A DNA stretch of 64,000 nucleotides from Roseibium sp. TrichSKD4. Its GTDB lineage: Bacteria > Pseudomonadota > Alphaproteobacteria > Rhizobiales > Stappiaceae. Both the position numbers and the translations under genes were made by a program. Numbering within the stretch: the first letter of the stretch is position 1; every line of letters begins with the position of its first letter. This document shows, in pieces, positions 21,200 to 30,387 of this stretch. The notes under the pieces are model-generated. The model was not told the origin of the DNA. It made no database searches and saw only the letters and a program-made list of their open reading frames with translations. The stretch spans positions 62,001 to 126,000 of the forward strand of contig NZ_GL476304.1 in assembly GCF_000148725.1 (NCBI RefSeq), in the 5' to 3' direction.

Positions 21200-22012
21200 A
21201 TGTCTGACCTGAAATTGCGGTTTTTATCCGCAATCGTTTTAGGTCCAGCAGTTTTGGGTGCAGCGTATCTTGGGGGATGGCCCTTTTTTGCAGTAGTTTT
21301 GCTTGCCGGTATTTTGTTCCTTTCCGAGTGGCTGACCATGACTGGATCGAGCCAGTTCGGACGTCAGGCCATTACCGGTTACGGAACTTTGATCATTGCA
21401 GCAGTTTTGTTTGCTGTTGGGCAAGGAGCAGCAAGCATAGTCGCGGTCGTGGTTGGCTCTTTGATCGCCTATGGTCTCGCTGGGTTTTCTAGAACTGGGC
21501 GGTGGGCTGCTGAAGGTGTTGTCTATAGTGGCTTTGCGGTTTACGCGTTGCTTGCGGCAAGAGCGGGCGATACTGGACTTGTGTTCGTTTTCTTTTTGCT
21601 TGTTGTGGTTTGGGCAACCGATATATTCGCCTATTTTACCGGGCGCGCTCTCGGCGGGCCCAAACTTTGGCAAAGCGTATCACCAAATAAAACCTGGTCA
21701 GGTGCGCTTGGTGGCCTACTCTCTGCAGTAGGTTTAGGCGTTGGATTGGTATATGTTTCCGGGCACTCTGGACTGCTTGGTTGGGGGCTGCTGGCCGCAG
21801 TCTTGTCTGTGGTATCCCAAGGGGGGGACCTTTTGGAATCCGCAATCAAGCGCCGGTTCAACGTCAAAGATTCTAGCGGTCTCATTCCCGGCCATGGCGG
21901 TATCATGGACCGTGTAGATGGTCTGGTTGCGGCAGCCATTCTAGCAGCTGCACTTGGATTGCTAGCAGGTGGAACAACCCTGGATCCGATTATGGGCCTT
22001 GGCCTCGGCTAA
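21200..22012 (+). CDS. cdsA: Phosphatidate cytidylyltransferase
   Basis: Makes CDP-diacylglycerol from phosphatidate and CTP. The polytopic membrane protein has the CTP_transf_1 signature near the C-terminus: SAIKRRFNVKDSSGLIPGHG followed by GIMDRVDGL. The first ATG (21200) has no Shine-Dalgarno, whereas AAGGA at 21153-21157 sits nine bases before an in-frame CTG at 21167 that would add 11 residues (LTSQTDTPPKK), so the true start may be non-AUG. With the ATG it is 270 residues. Confidence 0.92.
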   Translation: MSDLKLRFLSAIVLGPAVLGAAYLGGWPFFAVVLLAGILFLSEWLTMTGSSQFGRQAITGYGTLIIAAVLFAVGQGAASIVAVVVGSLIAYGLAGFSRTGRWAAEGVVYSGFAVYALLAARAGDTGLVFVFFLLVVVWATDIFAYFTGRALGGPKLWQSVSPNKTWSGALGGLLSAVGLGVGLVYVSGHSGLLGWGLLAAVLSVVSQGGDLLESAIKRRFNVKDSSGLIPGHGGIMDRVDGLVAAAILAAALGLLAGGTTLDPIMGLGLG

Positions 22013-22025
22013 ACAGGAAATTATT

Positions 22026-23243
22026 ATGCTCGTTGAGCCGAATATGGCTGCTTCCGCGAATGCAAGTGCTAGCGATGGTCCTCTTTCAATTATCATTCTC
22101 GGTGCAACCGGCTCCGTAGGCTGCAGCGCTATCGATATCATTCGCGCTGAACCTGATCGGTTCAATGTTGTGGCTTTGGTCGCCAATCGAAATGCGGAAC
22201 TTTTGGCTGAGCAAGCACAGCAGGTTTCAGCTGATTGTGCTGTGTTGGCGGATGAACGCGGACATTCTGCGCTGAAAGAGGCATTGGCCTCAACAGGTGT
22301 ACAAACAAGCGCAGGTGAAGCTGCCATTTTGGAAGTGCTGGACCAACCGGCTGATATGGTTGTTGGTTCGATTGTTGGGTCTGCCGGTTTGAGGCCGACC
22401 ATGGCAGCTATGAAGCCGGGGCGTACGATTGCTCTTGCAAACAAGGAATGCCTTGTATCTGCAGGAGACTTGTTCATGGCTGAGGCCGCGCACCAAAACG
22501 TGACTGTGTTGCCCGTGGACAGTGAGCACAATGCGATCTTTCAAGTGTTCGAGCAGAGCAATGCCGAACATGTCAGCAAAGTAATCCTTACTGCGTCCGG
22601 CGGCCCATTTCGGACGACACCGATTGACGCCTTGAGTTCGGTGACACGCGAACAAGCGCTAAAGCATCCCAACTTCTCCATGGGAAGCCGCATAACAATC
22701 GACAGCGCGACCATGATGAACAAGGGGTTTGAAGTCATTGAGGCGTTTCATCTCTTTCCGATCTCCGAAGACCAATTGGATGTGTTGGTCCATCCTCAGC
22801 AGATCGTTCATGGGCTTGTTCAATACAGTGATGGATCGCTTCTTGCCCAAATGGGTGCACCGGATATGCGCACACCTATTGCCCATTGCATGGCGTGGCC
22901 GAACCGGATGGCGGCACCCATTCCCCAGATAGATCTGGCAGCCATTGTGCAATTGACGTTCGAAAAGCCTGATCTAGCAAGATTCCCAGCACTCAAGCTT
23001 TCCATTGATGCCATGAAGCGCGGGCAGGGAGCGACAGCCGTTCTCAATGCCGCCGATGAAATAGCAGTCGCGGCTTTCCTGGATGGTAAAATCGGCTTTA
23101 TGGACATTCCAGCATCAGTCGAGCATGTGCTTGAAGCTGCAGAGCGTAAGGGGCTTCTCTCGACCATGTCTTCGATTGATGATGTGTTGTTGCTGGATGC
23201 GGAAGCCCGCCAGCTTTGTAATGACTGGATCAAAGCCCGCTAG
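22026..23243 (+). CDS. dxr: 1-deoxy-D-xylulose 5-phosphate reductoisomerase
   Basis: Second step of the MEP isoprenoid pathway, NADPH-dependent. The NADPH-binding [14 protein letters not shown] lies near residues 26-39 and the catalytic, metal-binding VDSEHNAIFQ region at about 160-170, with SGGPFRTT following. The frame is open 19 codons upstream into cdsA, but AGGAAA at 22013 supports ATG 22026, giving 405 residues. Feeding uppS in the same gene group, it supplies prenyl precursors. Confidence 0.95.
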   Translation: MLVEPNMAASANASASDGPLSIIILGATGSVGCSAIDIIRAEPDRFNVVALVANRNAELLAEQAQQVSADCAVLADERGHSALKEALASTGVQTSAGEAAILEVLDQPADMVVGSIVGSAGLRPTMAAMKPGRTIALANKECLVSAGDLFMAEAAHQNVTVLPVDSEHNAIFQVFEQSNAEHVSKVILTASGGPFRTTPIDALSSVTREQALKHPNFSMGSRITIDSATMMNKGFEVIEAFHLFPISEDQLDVLVHPQQIVHGLVQYSDGSLLAQMGAPDMRTPIAHCMAWPNRMAAPIPQIDLAAIVQLTFEKPDLARFPALKLSIDAMKRGQGATAVLNAADEIAVAAFLDGKIGFMDIPASVEHVLEAAERKGLLSTMSSIDDVLLLDAEARQLCNDWIKAR

Positions 23244-23375
23244 ATGTAGGTTTGATCTGGAAAGTGTTTGTTAATTATAAAATCAACTAGGCGTGTCCAT
23301 TACACTGCCGTAATTGGCCTTTTGATATGGTGCACGGAATCGGACTTTCGCCATACGGCGTATTAGAGGCTTGTA

Positions 23376-24512
23376 ATGGATCTCATCATCTCCGCTTACG
23401 ATCTGGTCATCGGCTATATCCTGCCGTTCCTTTTCGTTCTGACAATCGTTGTTTTCTTTCACGAACTTGGACACTTTTCTGTAGCTCGTTGGTGCAAGGT
23501 AAAGGTGGATGCCTTTTCGGTCGGTTTCGGTCGGGAGTTGTTCGGGTTCAATGATAAACACGGAACCCGTTGGAAGCTCTCACTGATTCCCCTGGGCGGC
23601 TACGTGAAGTTTGCAGGCGATGAAAATGCTGCAAGCATCCCGGATCGGGACCGAATTGCCGCTATGAGTGAAGAAGAACGTGCCACGGCATTTGTTGCAA
23701 AAACGGTATGGCAGCGCGCAGCCATTGTCGCAGCCGGCCCGGTCGCAAACTTCCTGCTGTCGATCGTGATTTTTGCATTCCTGTTCATGAGTTTCGGCAA
23801 GATGGTCACCTTGCCGGTTGTTGACAGTGTTCGCGATGGCAGCGCGGCTCAGGTCGCGGGTATTATGCCGGGCGATCAGATTCTCGCAGTGGACGGTGTG
23901 CCAGTCGAGACGTTCAATGACTTGCAGCGGATTGTTTCCACCAGCGCCGATATCCCGTTGCAACTGGATGTGGGGCGCGGCTCGGAGATGGTCACGCTGA
24001 CTGTGACGCCGCAACTTAAAGAAATTACGGACAATTTCGGCAATACGCAGCGCATTGGTCTTTTGGGAATTACGCGGAGCATCGAACAGGGAACTATTAT
24101 CAACAAGAGTTTCGGGCCGTTAGAAGCTGTCTCCGAAGGGGTGAGTGAAACCCTGTATATTGCTCAGCGCACCCTTGGGTACCTCGGCGGCGTTATAACT
24201 GGCCGTGAACCTGCTGATCAGCTTGGTGGGCCAATCCGGGTCGCTCAAGTTTCAGGGCAGGTGGCAACGCAGGGCATCGTTCCGCTTCTGTCGTTGGCTG
24301 CCGTGCTCTCGATCAGTATCGGTTTACTCAACTTGATGCCTGTTCCCATGCTTGATGGCGGGCACCTTGTTTACTATGCAGCTGAAGCAGTGCGCGGAAA
24401 GCCATTAAGTGAACGAGTTCAAGACATTGGCTTTAGGGTTGGTCTTGCCCTTGTGCTCATGTTGATGGTGTTTGCAACGTGGAATGACGTGCTTCATCTC
24501 AGCAAATTATGA
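23376..24512 (+). CDS. rseP: RIP metalloprotease RseP
   Basis: Site-2-type intramembrane zinc protease, likely cleaving anti-sigma factors and signal peptide remnants. HELGH is at residues 29-33, and the third metal ligand is in the C-terminal NLMPVPMLDGGHLV. One PDZ domain lies between (about 125-205, AQVAGIMPGDQILAVDG). Four transmembrane segments are visible. At 378 residues it has a single PDZ, fewer than the E. coli protein. It sits just before bamA, the usual arrangement. Confidence 0.95.
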   Translation: MDLIISAYDLVIGYILPFLFVLTIVVFFHELGHFSVARWCKVKVDAFSVGFGRELFGFNDKHGTRWKLSLIPLGGYVKFAGDENAASIPDRDRIAAMSEEERATAFVAKTVWQRAAIVAAGPVANFLLSIVIFAFLFMSFGKMVTLPVVDSVRDGSAAQVAGIMPGDQILAVDGVPVETFNDLQRIVSTSADIPLQLDVGRGSEMVTLTVTPQLKEITDNFGNTQRIGLLGITRSIEQGTIINKSFGPLEAVSEGVSETLYIAQRTLGYLGGVITGREPADQLGGPIRVAQVSGQVATQGIVPLLSLAAVLSISIGLLNLMPVPMLDGGHLVYYAAEAVRGKPLSERVQDIGFRVGLALVLMLMVFATWNDVLHLSKL

Positions 24513-24677
24513 ACAAATCCGTGACATCGACGCAACGCACTCAAGACAAATCCAAATTCGTCCCAGAGTGTGGTTGCGAAATCCGTAAAAGCTTGTAAAA
24601 CCAATTCGAGTTTTGAGAATCTTCGCAACAATGCGGAGTCTCGCGCGGGTATTAGAAAATAAAGGCATAGCTCAATT

Positions 24678-27056
24678 ATGCAGCGATTGCACAAACTGAA
24701 AAACACCTCGCTTTTGGCGGCAGCACTCCTTTGCACGACGGCTCTCATGCCGGCTGAGATTGCGCCTTTTTCTGCGACAGTTGCTGAGGCGGCTGTTGCG
24801 CGTAACATTGTTGTTCGTGGCAATACTCGCATCGAAGAAGAAACCGTCCTCAGCTATCTAACTTTTTCCCGTGGCCGGAGTTATTCCGCAGCGGACGTTG
24901 ATGAATCGCTTAAGGCGTTGTTTGCAACCGGACTTTTCGCAACTGTTGACATTAAACAACAGGGCGGAACTGTTGTTGTCGAAGTGACTGAAAACCCGAT
25001 CATTAATCAGGTTTCCTTCGAGGGTAACAAGAAGCTCAACGACAGCTCTCTTGAAACAGCTGTTCGTTCGCAACCTCGCACGATGCTGACCCGCGCCCGT
25101 GTAGAATCCGATGTTCAGAACATTCTTGAAGGTTATCGTCGCTCCGGCCGTTATGATGCGTCCGTTGAGCCGAAGATTATCGATCGTGGCAACAATCGCG
25201 TGGATCTTGTTTTTGAGATCAATGAAGGTGACAAGACCGGCGTTGAGCGGATTTCCTTTATTGGCAACAAATCCTTTAGCGATGGGCGTTTGCGTGATGT
25301 CATTCGGACACGCGAAAGCGGTTTCCTGAGCTGGTTGCGCAGCACGGACACGTATGATCCTGATCGCCTTGCAGCTGACCAAGAGTTGCTTCGTCAGTAT
25401 TATAACCGCAAGGGCTATGCAGACTTCCGGATTGTATCTGCCACTGCTGACCTCGATCGTGAACAAAACATCTTTTATGTAACCTTCACGGTTGAAGAAG
25501 GCGAGCGGTACGAATTCGGCGATGTTGAAATCGTTTCATCTGTGCCAGATGTTGACGCGAATGAACTTTATTCAACCTTGCGCACTAAGCCGGGTAAACG
25601 ATTTGACTCACTGCGTGTTGAGCAATCCATCGAAGATCTGACCCTTCGTGTGTCCGAAAAGGGCTATGCATTTGCCCAAATCCGTCCGCGTGCGCTGCGC
25701 GATTACGAAAACAACACGATCTCTTTGATCTACTACATCGAAGAAGGTCCTCGTGCCTACGTTGAGCGCATCAACGTCATTGGTAACGACCGCACACGTG
25801 AATATGTTATTCGCCGCGAATTCGATTTGGCGGAAGGTGATGCCTTTAACCGGGTCCTGATCGACAAGGCAGAACGCAGACTCCGGAACCTTGGCTTCTT
25901 CGAGCGTGTCAACATCACAACCTCTCAGGGCAGTGCTTCTGATCGCGTCATTGTGAATGTCGAAGTTATGGAGAAAGCCACCGGTGAAGTGTCGTTTGGT
26001 CTCGGTTACTCAACCACAGACGGCGTGATCGGCGACATCTCTGTCTCAGAGCGTAACTTCCTTGGTCGTGGGCAGTACGTGAAGCTCGGTGTTGGTCGCG
26101 GCGAAAGCTCGCAAACATACGAATTTGCCTTCGCAGAGCCTTTCTTTATGGGGCGCCGGATTGCATTTGATGTCGATGCCTATCGTAGGGTCCGAGATTC
26201 CAACGACTATCGTTCGTTCGACCAGGAAACAACAGGCGGCGGTTTCGGCTTTACTCTCCCGCTGCGTGAAGAAGAGCTTCGCCTTCGTCTTTTCTATAAG
26301 ATCTTCCAGGAAAAGAACACCGATCCCAATAACACCTCAACGGGTGTGACCAACTGTAATACAGCTGATCTCTCCTTGGCTGTTTGTGACTCCTTGGGTG
26401 AGTACATCACCTCGCTGGCTGGGTATCGGTTTATCTACAACACCTTGAACCGTAATCTGAATCCGACTGATGGCTTCTATGCTGCATTCGGACAGGAGTT
26501 TGCGGGGATTGGTGGCGACTCCACCTACATCAAGTCAACTGCTGAAGCGCGCGCCTATACCGAACTGCTTCCAGATTGGGGTATTGTCGGGTCTGCAAAG
26601 ATCGAAGGCGGCCATATCTACGGCATTGGTGATGACCGCTTGCGGGTGTCTGAGCAATTCATGGTTGGCGGCAATATTATCCGCGGCTTTGAAAATCAGG
26701 GCATCGGCCCACGAGACAGTAAAACCGGTGATGCCCTGGGTGGCCGCATGTATATTGCTGGCTCTCTGGAAACGACTTTCCCATTCCCGGTTATCCCGGA
26801 AGAGTTTGGTCTTTCCGGTGCGGTATTTGCTGATGCAGGTACTCTTTGGGACGCGGACGACGATCTGGTAAAGATCGTTGAAAACGGCGGGAACAAGGTG
26901 AACTCCAACGATTTCGACATTCGTGCTTCCGTGGGCGCTGGTATCCGTTGGCAATCACCGTTTGGTCCACTTAGGGTCGATTTCGCTTGGCCTGTCATGA
27001 AAAATGACAAAGACGAAACACAAGTATTCCGTTTGAGCGGCGGTACACGCTTCTAA
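24678..27056 (+). CDS. bamA: Outer membrane protein assembly factor BamA
   Basis: Central component of the machine that inserts beta-barrel proteins into the outer membrane. It has a signal peptide (about residues 1-38), five POTRA repeats (about 40-430; recognisable starts at ARNIVVRGN, NQVSFEGN, VERISFIGN, YEFGDVEIV and VERINVIGN), then a 16-strand barrel. The barrel motif IRGFENQGIGPRD and the terminal Phe of SGGTRF are present. Length 792 is normal. The 165-base gap upstream may carry an extra promoter. Confidence 0.96.
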   Translation: MQRLHKLKNTSLLAAALLCTTALMPAEIAPFSATVAEAAVARNIVVRGNTRIEEETVLSYLTFSRGRSYSAADVDESLKALFATGLFATVDIKQQGGTVVVEVTENPIINQVSFEGNKKLNDSSLETAVRSQPRTMLTRARVESDVQNILEGYRRSGRYDASVEPKIIDRGNNRVDLVFEINEGDKTGVERISFIGNKSFSDGRLRDVIRTRESGFLSWLRSTDTYDPDRLAADQELLRQYYNRKGYADFRIVSATADLDREQNIFYVTFTVEEGERYEFGDVEIVSSVPDVDANELYSTLRTKPGKRFDSLRVEQSIEDLTLRVSEKGYAFAQIRPRALRDYENNTISLIYYIEEGPRAYVERINVIGNDRTREYVIRREFDLAEGDAFNRVLIDKAERRLRNLGFFERVNITTSQGSASDRVIVNVEVMEKATGEVSFGLGYSTTDGVIGDISVSERNFLGRGQYVKLGVGRGESSQTYEFAFAEPFFMGRRIAFDVDAYRRVRDSNDYRSFDQETTGGGFGFTLPLREEELRLRLFYKIFQEKNTDPNNTSTGVTNCNTADLSLAVCDSLGEYITSLAGYRFIYNTLNRNLNPTDGFYAAFGQEFAGIGGDSTYIKSTAEARAYTELLPDWGIVGSAKIEGGHIYGIGDDRLRVSEQFMVGGNIIRGFENQGIGPRDSKTGDALGGRMYIAGSLETTFPFPVIPEEFGLSGAVFADAGTLWDADDDLVKIVENGGNKVNSNDFDIRASVGAGIRWQSPFGPLRVDFAWPVMKNDKDETQVFRLSGGTRF

Positions 27057-27074
27057 TTTTGCGGAAATTGGTGC

Positions 27075-27106
27075 AAAACGGCTGCCGGGTGTCGGCGGCC
27101 GTTTTT
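27075..27106 (+). terminator. Rho-independent terminator after bamA
   Basis: A 13-bp stem with one G-U pair, AAAACGGCTGCCG / CGGCGGCCGTTTT, loop GGTGT, then TTTTT. It separates the bamA unit from lpxD, although partial read-through would keep the lipid A genes coupled. Confidence 0.85.
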
Positions 27107-27145
27107 GTGTTTTTGCGCTGATCAATCACTAATTTGGGAACACAC

Positions 27146-28186
27146 ATGAGCGATCCGGTCTTTTTCGAGCCCCCACAATCCGTTCTTCTCAAGAACATCG
27201 TATGTTGGGCGGATGCAGATCTGGAGCGTGGCGACGAAAACATCGAGATCTTGGGCGTTGCTCCGGTGGAGGATGCCGGGGAGGGGACATTGGTCTTCTT
27301 TGATAACGTGGTCTATTTGGATCAGCTATCGCAGACCACAGCGGCAGCTTGTCTCGTTGCTAAAAAGCATGTCAGCAAGGTTCCGGATAATGTAGCAGTG
27401 CTGGTCTGCAAAGATCCTTATCGGTCTTGGGCTCAAGTTCTTGCGAAGCTCTACCCGTTAGCAATGTCACCGGTGGATATTGCTTGCCCAACCGATGTTT
27501 CGCCGCGCGCATCGGTGGACACCAGCGCCAAACTGGAAGATGGCGTCATTGTGGAGGCCGGTGCAGTAATCGGGGCGAATGTTTCGGTTGGCGCCGGAAC
27601 AGTGATCAGGGCCAATACCGTTATTGGTGCTGGCGTCCAGATTGGCCGCGGCTGTGTCATCGGACCGAATACAACAGTCCAACATAGTTTGCTTGGGGAT
27701 CGTGTGTTCCTCCATCCAGGTGTATGCGTGGGTCAGGATGGATTCGGATACGCAATGGGACTGGCGGGTCATTTTAAGGTACCGCAGGTCGGCCGTGTCA
27801 TCATACAAGACGATGTTGAAGTGGGTGCAAACACCACAATCGACAGAGGCGCAAACCGCGATACGGTCATCGGCGAAGGCACGAAGATCGATAATCAGGT
27901 GCAGATTGGGCACAACGTGGTTATCGGCCGTCATTGCGTGTTGGTGTCTCAAGTAGGGCTGTCCGGCAGCTGTACACTTGAAGACTTTGTCGCAATCGGC
28001 GGCCAATCAGGTGTCCGTGGTCACGTTCGCATAGGCGCGGGTGCGCAAGTTGCTGCGATAAGCTCGGTCAACGAAGACCTTCCAGCTGGTGGGCGATATG
28101 GTGGTACGCCAGCAAAGCCTGTTAAACAGTGGTTCCGTGAAGTTGCAGCTCTTCGAAAGCTTGCAGAACGTGGCTCTGGTGCTTAA
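27146..28186 (+). CDS. lpxD: UDP-3-O-acylglucosamine N-acyltransferase
   Basis: Third step of lipid A synthesis: transfers a hydroxyacyl chain from ACP to the 2-amino group. The N-terminal uridine-binding domain (residues 1-105) is followed by a left-handed beta-helix of hexapeptide repeats (about 110-300) and a short helical end. The catalytic His is in QIGHNVVIG. ATG 27146 gives 346 residues; an in-frame TTG 12 bases earlier is less likely. First gene of lpxD-fabZ-lpxA-lpxI-lpxB. Confidence 0.95.
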   Translation: MSDPVFFEPPQSVLLKNIVCWADADLERGDENIEILGVAPVEDAGEGTLVFFDNVVYLDQLSQTTAAACLVAKKHVSKVPDNVAVLVCKDPYRSWAQVLAKLYPLAMSPVDIACPTDVSPRASVDTSAKLEDGVIVEAGAVIGANVSVGAGTVIRANTVIGAGVQIGRGCVIGPNTTVQHSLLGDRVFLHPGVCVGQDGFGYAMGLAGHFKVPQVGRVIIQDDVEVGANTTIDRGANRDTVIGEGTKIDNQVQIGHNVVIGRHCVLVSQVGLSGSCTLEDFVAIGGQSGVRGHVRIGAGAQVAAISSVNEDLPAGGRYGGTPAKPVKQWFREVAALRKLAERGSGA

Positions 28187-28232
28187 GGAAATGTGAGTAG
28201 AAGACTGGCGGTTGATCGCCAAGGGGCAGACT

Positions 28233-28697
28233 ATGGATACGACCAACGAAAAGACGCTGGAAAGCGCTGACATTCTCAAGATCATGAAACTGTTGCCACA
28301 CCGGTACCCGTTTCTGCTGATTGACAAGATCATTGAGATGGATGGGGACCAGAGCGGGATCGGCATTAAAAATGTCACGATCAACGAGCCGCATTTTAAC
28401 GGTCACTTTCCCGGACAACCGGTCATGCCGGGTGTTCTCCTTATCGAGGCGATGGCCCAAACCGCTGGCGCTCTTTGTGTAAATTCACGTGGTGTAGATG
28501 CGCCTCCGCAGCTTGTTTATTTCATGACGATTGACAAAGCCAAATTTCGCAAGCCTGTCGGGCCTGGCGATCAGGTCCATTTCCACGTGAACAAGATCAA
28601 GCAGCGCGCGAATATCTGGAAATTCGAAGCCGTAGCGAAGGTTGAAGGCGCCAAGGTTGCCGAGGCAGAAATCAGCGCAATGCTTGTGGACGCGTGA
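28233..28697 (+). CDS. fabZ: 3-hydroxyacyl-[acyl-carrier-protein] dehydratase FabZ
   Basis: Dehydrates 3-hydroxyacyl-ACP in fatty acid synthesis, competing with LpxA and LpxD for the same hydroxyacyl pool. The hot-dog fold carries the catalytic His in [14 protein letters not shown] and the Glu in [10 protein letters not shown]. An in-frame TTG exists at 28212; ATG 28233, 7-12 bases after AAGGGG, is preferred and gives 154 residues. The stop is six bases before lpxA. Confidence 0.96.
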   Translation: MDTTNEKTLESADILKIMKLLPHRYPFLLIDKIIEMDGDQSGIGIKNVTINEPHFNGHFPGQPVMPGVLLIEAMAQTAGALCVNSRGVDAPPQLVYFMTIDKAKFRKPVGPGDQVHFHVNKIKQRANIWKFEAVAKVEGAKVAEAEISAMLVDA

Positions 28698-28703
28698 GGC
28701 AGC

Positions 28704-29501
28704 ATGTCGGATATCCATTCAACAGCAATAATTGAAGACGGCGCTTTTCTGGGCGAGGGCGTCAAGATTGGCCCCTACGCGCATGTGGGCCAAAATGTTC
28801 GTCTTGGTGCTGGCGTCGAATTGAAATCCCACGCCGTAGTTGCTGGCGATACGCATCTGGGTGATGGGTGTGTGGTTTTCCCTTTTGCCTCCATCGGCCA
28901 TCAAGCTCAGGATCTCAAGTACAAGGGCGAAAAAGCCATTGTGCGCATTGGTGAGAAATGCACCTTCCGAGAAGGTGTAACCGTCAATGCAGGGACAGAA
29001 GGTGGTGGCGGTTCAACCACAATTGGAAACAATTGTGCGTTTCTGGCAAACTCCCATGTTGGCCATGACAGCCATCTGGGCAACGGGATCGTTCTGTCCA
29101 ACAACGTTATGATCGCAGGCCACGTTGAAGTTGCAGACGGTGTCATCTTTGGCGGTGGTTCGGCTGTAATCCAATTCACCCGGATCGGGACTGGTGCATT
29201 CATAGGCGGGCTCGCTGGCCTTGAAAATGATCTGATCCCATTTGGGATGGTGACAGGGAACAGGGCAAGCCTCGGCGGATTGAATCTGGTTGGTTTAAAA
29301 CGTCGCGGTATTCCGCGCGATCAGATCCATGCTTTGCGTTCAGCCTATAAAGAGCTTTTCGAGAGCGACGAAGGAACCCTTCGCAGCCGAGCAGAAGCTA
29401 TTGCAGCGCATTCAGATGACCAGCCAATGGTGAAGGTAATTACCGACTTCATCCTCGAAAAGGAAAATCGCCGGTTCTGCACGCCGCCAATCGGTGAATA
29501 G
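28704..29501 (+). CDS. lpxA: UDP-N-acetylglucosamine acyltransferase
   Basis: First step of lipid A synthesis. Hexapeptide-repeat beta-helix (about residues 1-190) with the catalytic His in NSHVGHDSHLGNG, then a C-terminal helical domain. Length 265 is standard. The stop codon is directly followed by the lpxI ATG with no spacer. Confidence 0.96.
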   Translation: MSDIHSTAIIEDGAFLGEGVKIGPYAHVGQNVRLGAGVELKSHAVVAGDTHLGDGCVVFPFASIGHQAQDLKYKGEKAIVRIGEKCTFREGVTVNAGTEGGGGSTTIGNNCAFLANSHVGHDSHLGNGIVLSNNVMIAGHVEVADGVIFGGGSAVIQFTRIGTGAFIGGLAGLENDLIPFGMVTGNRASLGGLNLVGLKRRGIPRDQIHALRSAYKELFESDEGTLRSRAEAIAAHSDDQPMVKVITDFILEKENRRFCTPPIGE

Positions 29502-30377
29502 ATGGCGGGCCTTCAACCCGATCGTTTTAGGGTAGGGCGCATAGCCGTAATTGCAGGCAACGGCGCCCTTCCTGAGCAAGTTGTATCCGTATTGCAATCT
29601 CGTGGCCGGGACCATCGCATTGTTGCTATCAAGGGCGAAGCGTCCGAGACGACCCGTCAGGCTGCAGCTGTTGAGTTGGGCTGGGGAGAGATTGGTCGCC
29701 TCTATAGGTTCCTAGAACGTTCGGGATGTGATGAAATCTTGCTCATTGGCGGCATTTCACAACGCCCGGATTTACGGTCTTTTGTCGGGGATTTCGGAAC
29801 TCTCCGCCGTTTGCCGAAAATTCTCAAGGCATTGATTGGCGGAGACGACAGTCTCTTGAAGAAGGTCATTGGGTTGTTCGAGACGGAAGGCTACAGCGTG
29901 GTGGGTATTAAGGATGTCGCATCAGAACTCCTTGCAGAGGCTGGTACCATGGGGCGCCACCAACCAAGCGACAGCAATCTTCGGGATCTTCGTTTGGCCC
30001 TGGCCGCCACGCAGAAACTTGGCGAACTCGATATCGGTCAGGCTGCTGTTGCGATCGGAGGTCGAGTGGTCGCGCTTGAGGGGGCTGAAGGGACCGACGC
30101 CATGCTTGAGCGGTGCCAACAGCTGCGTGACACTGGTCGCGTAAAAGGCCGGACACCGGCAGGGGTCTTGGTGAAGAGCGCGAAACCGACACAGGATTTG
30201 CGGGTTGATTTGCCGGCCATCGGGCCACGCACAGTTGACCTGGCTCACAAAGCGGGGTTGGCTGGTGTAGCTGTGCACGCCGGTAATGCACTTGTTTCTG
30301 AAAGAGATTTGACACTGAGCAAGGCAAATGAGCTTGGCTTGTTCATATATGGGTTTGATTTGTCCAGCGACATATGA
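29502..30377 (+). CDS. lpxI: UDP-2,3-diacylglucosamine pyrophosphatase LpxI
   Basis: Hydrolyses UDP-2,3-diacylglucosamine to lipid X plus UMP; the alphaproteobacterial replacement for LpxH, unrelated in fold (DUF1009). An N-terminal Rossmann-like part (VGRIAVIAGNGALPEQV near residue 11) and a C-terminal domain (about 150-290, with GRTPAGVLVKSAKPTQDLR) are visible. Length 291 fits. It is packed tightly between lpxA and lpxB, which supports the pathway role. Confidence 0.94.
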   Translation: MAGLQPDRFRVGRIAVIAGNGALPEQVVSVLQSRGRDHRIVAIKGEASETTRQAAAVELGWGEIGRLYRFLERSGCDEILLIGGISQRPDLRSFVGDFGTLRRLPKILKALIGGDDSLLKKVIGLFETEGYSVVGIKDVASELLAEAGTMGRHQPSDSNLRDLRLALAATQKLGELDIGQAAVAIGGRVVALEGAEGTDAMLERCQQLRDTGRVKGRTPAGVLVKSAKPTQDLRVDLPAIGPRTVDLAHKAGLAGVAVHAGNALVSERDLTLSKANELGLFIYGFDLSSDI

Positions 30378-30387
30378 GCAATCACCA

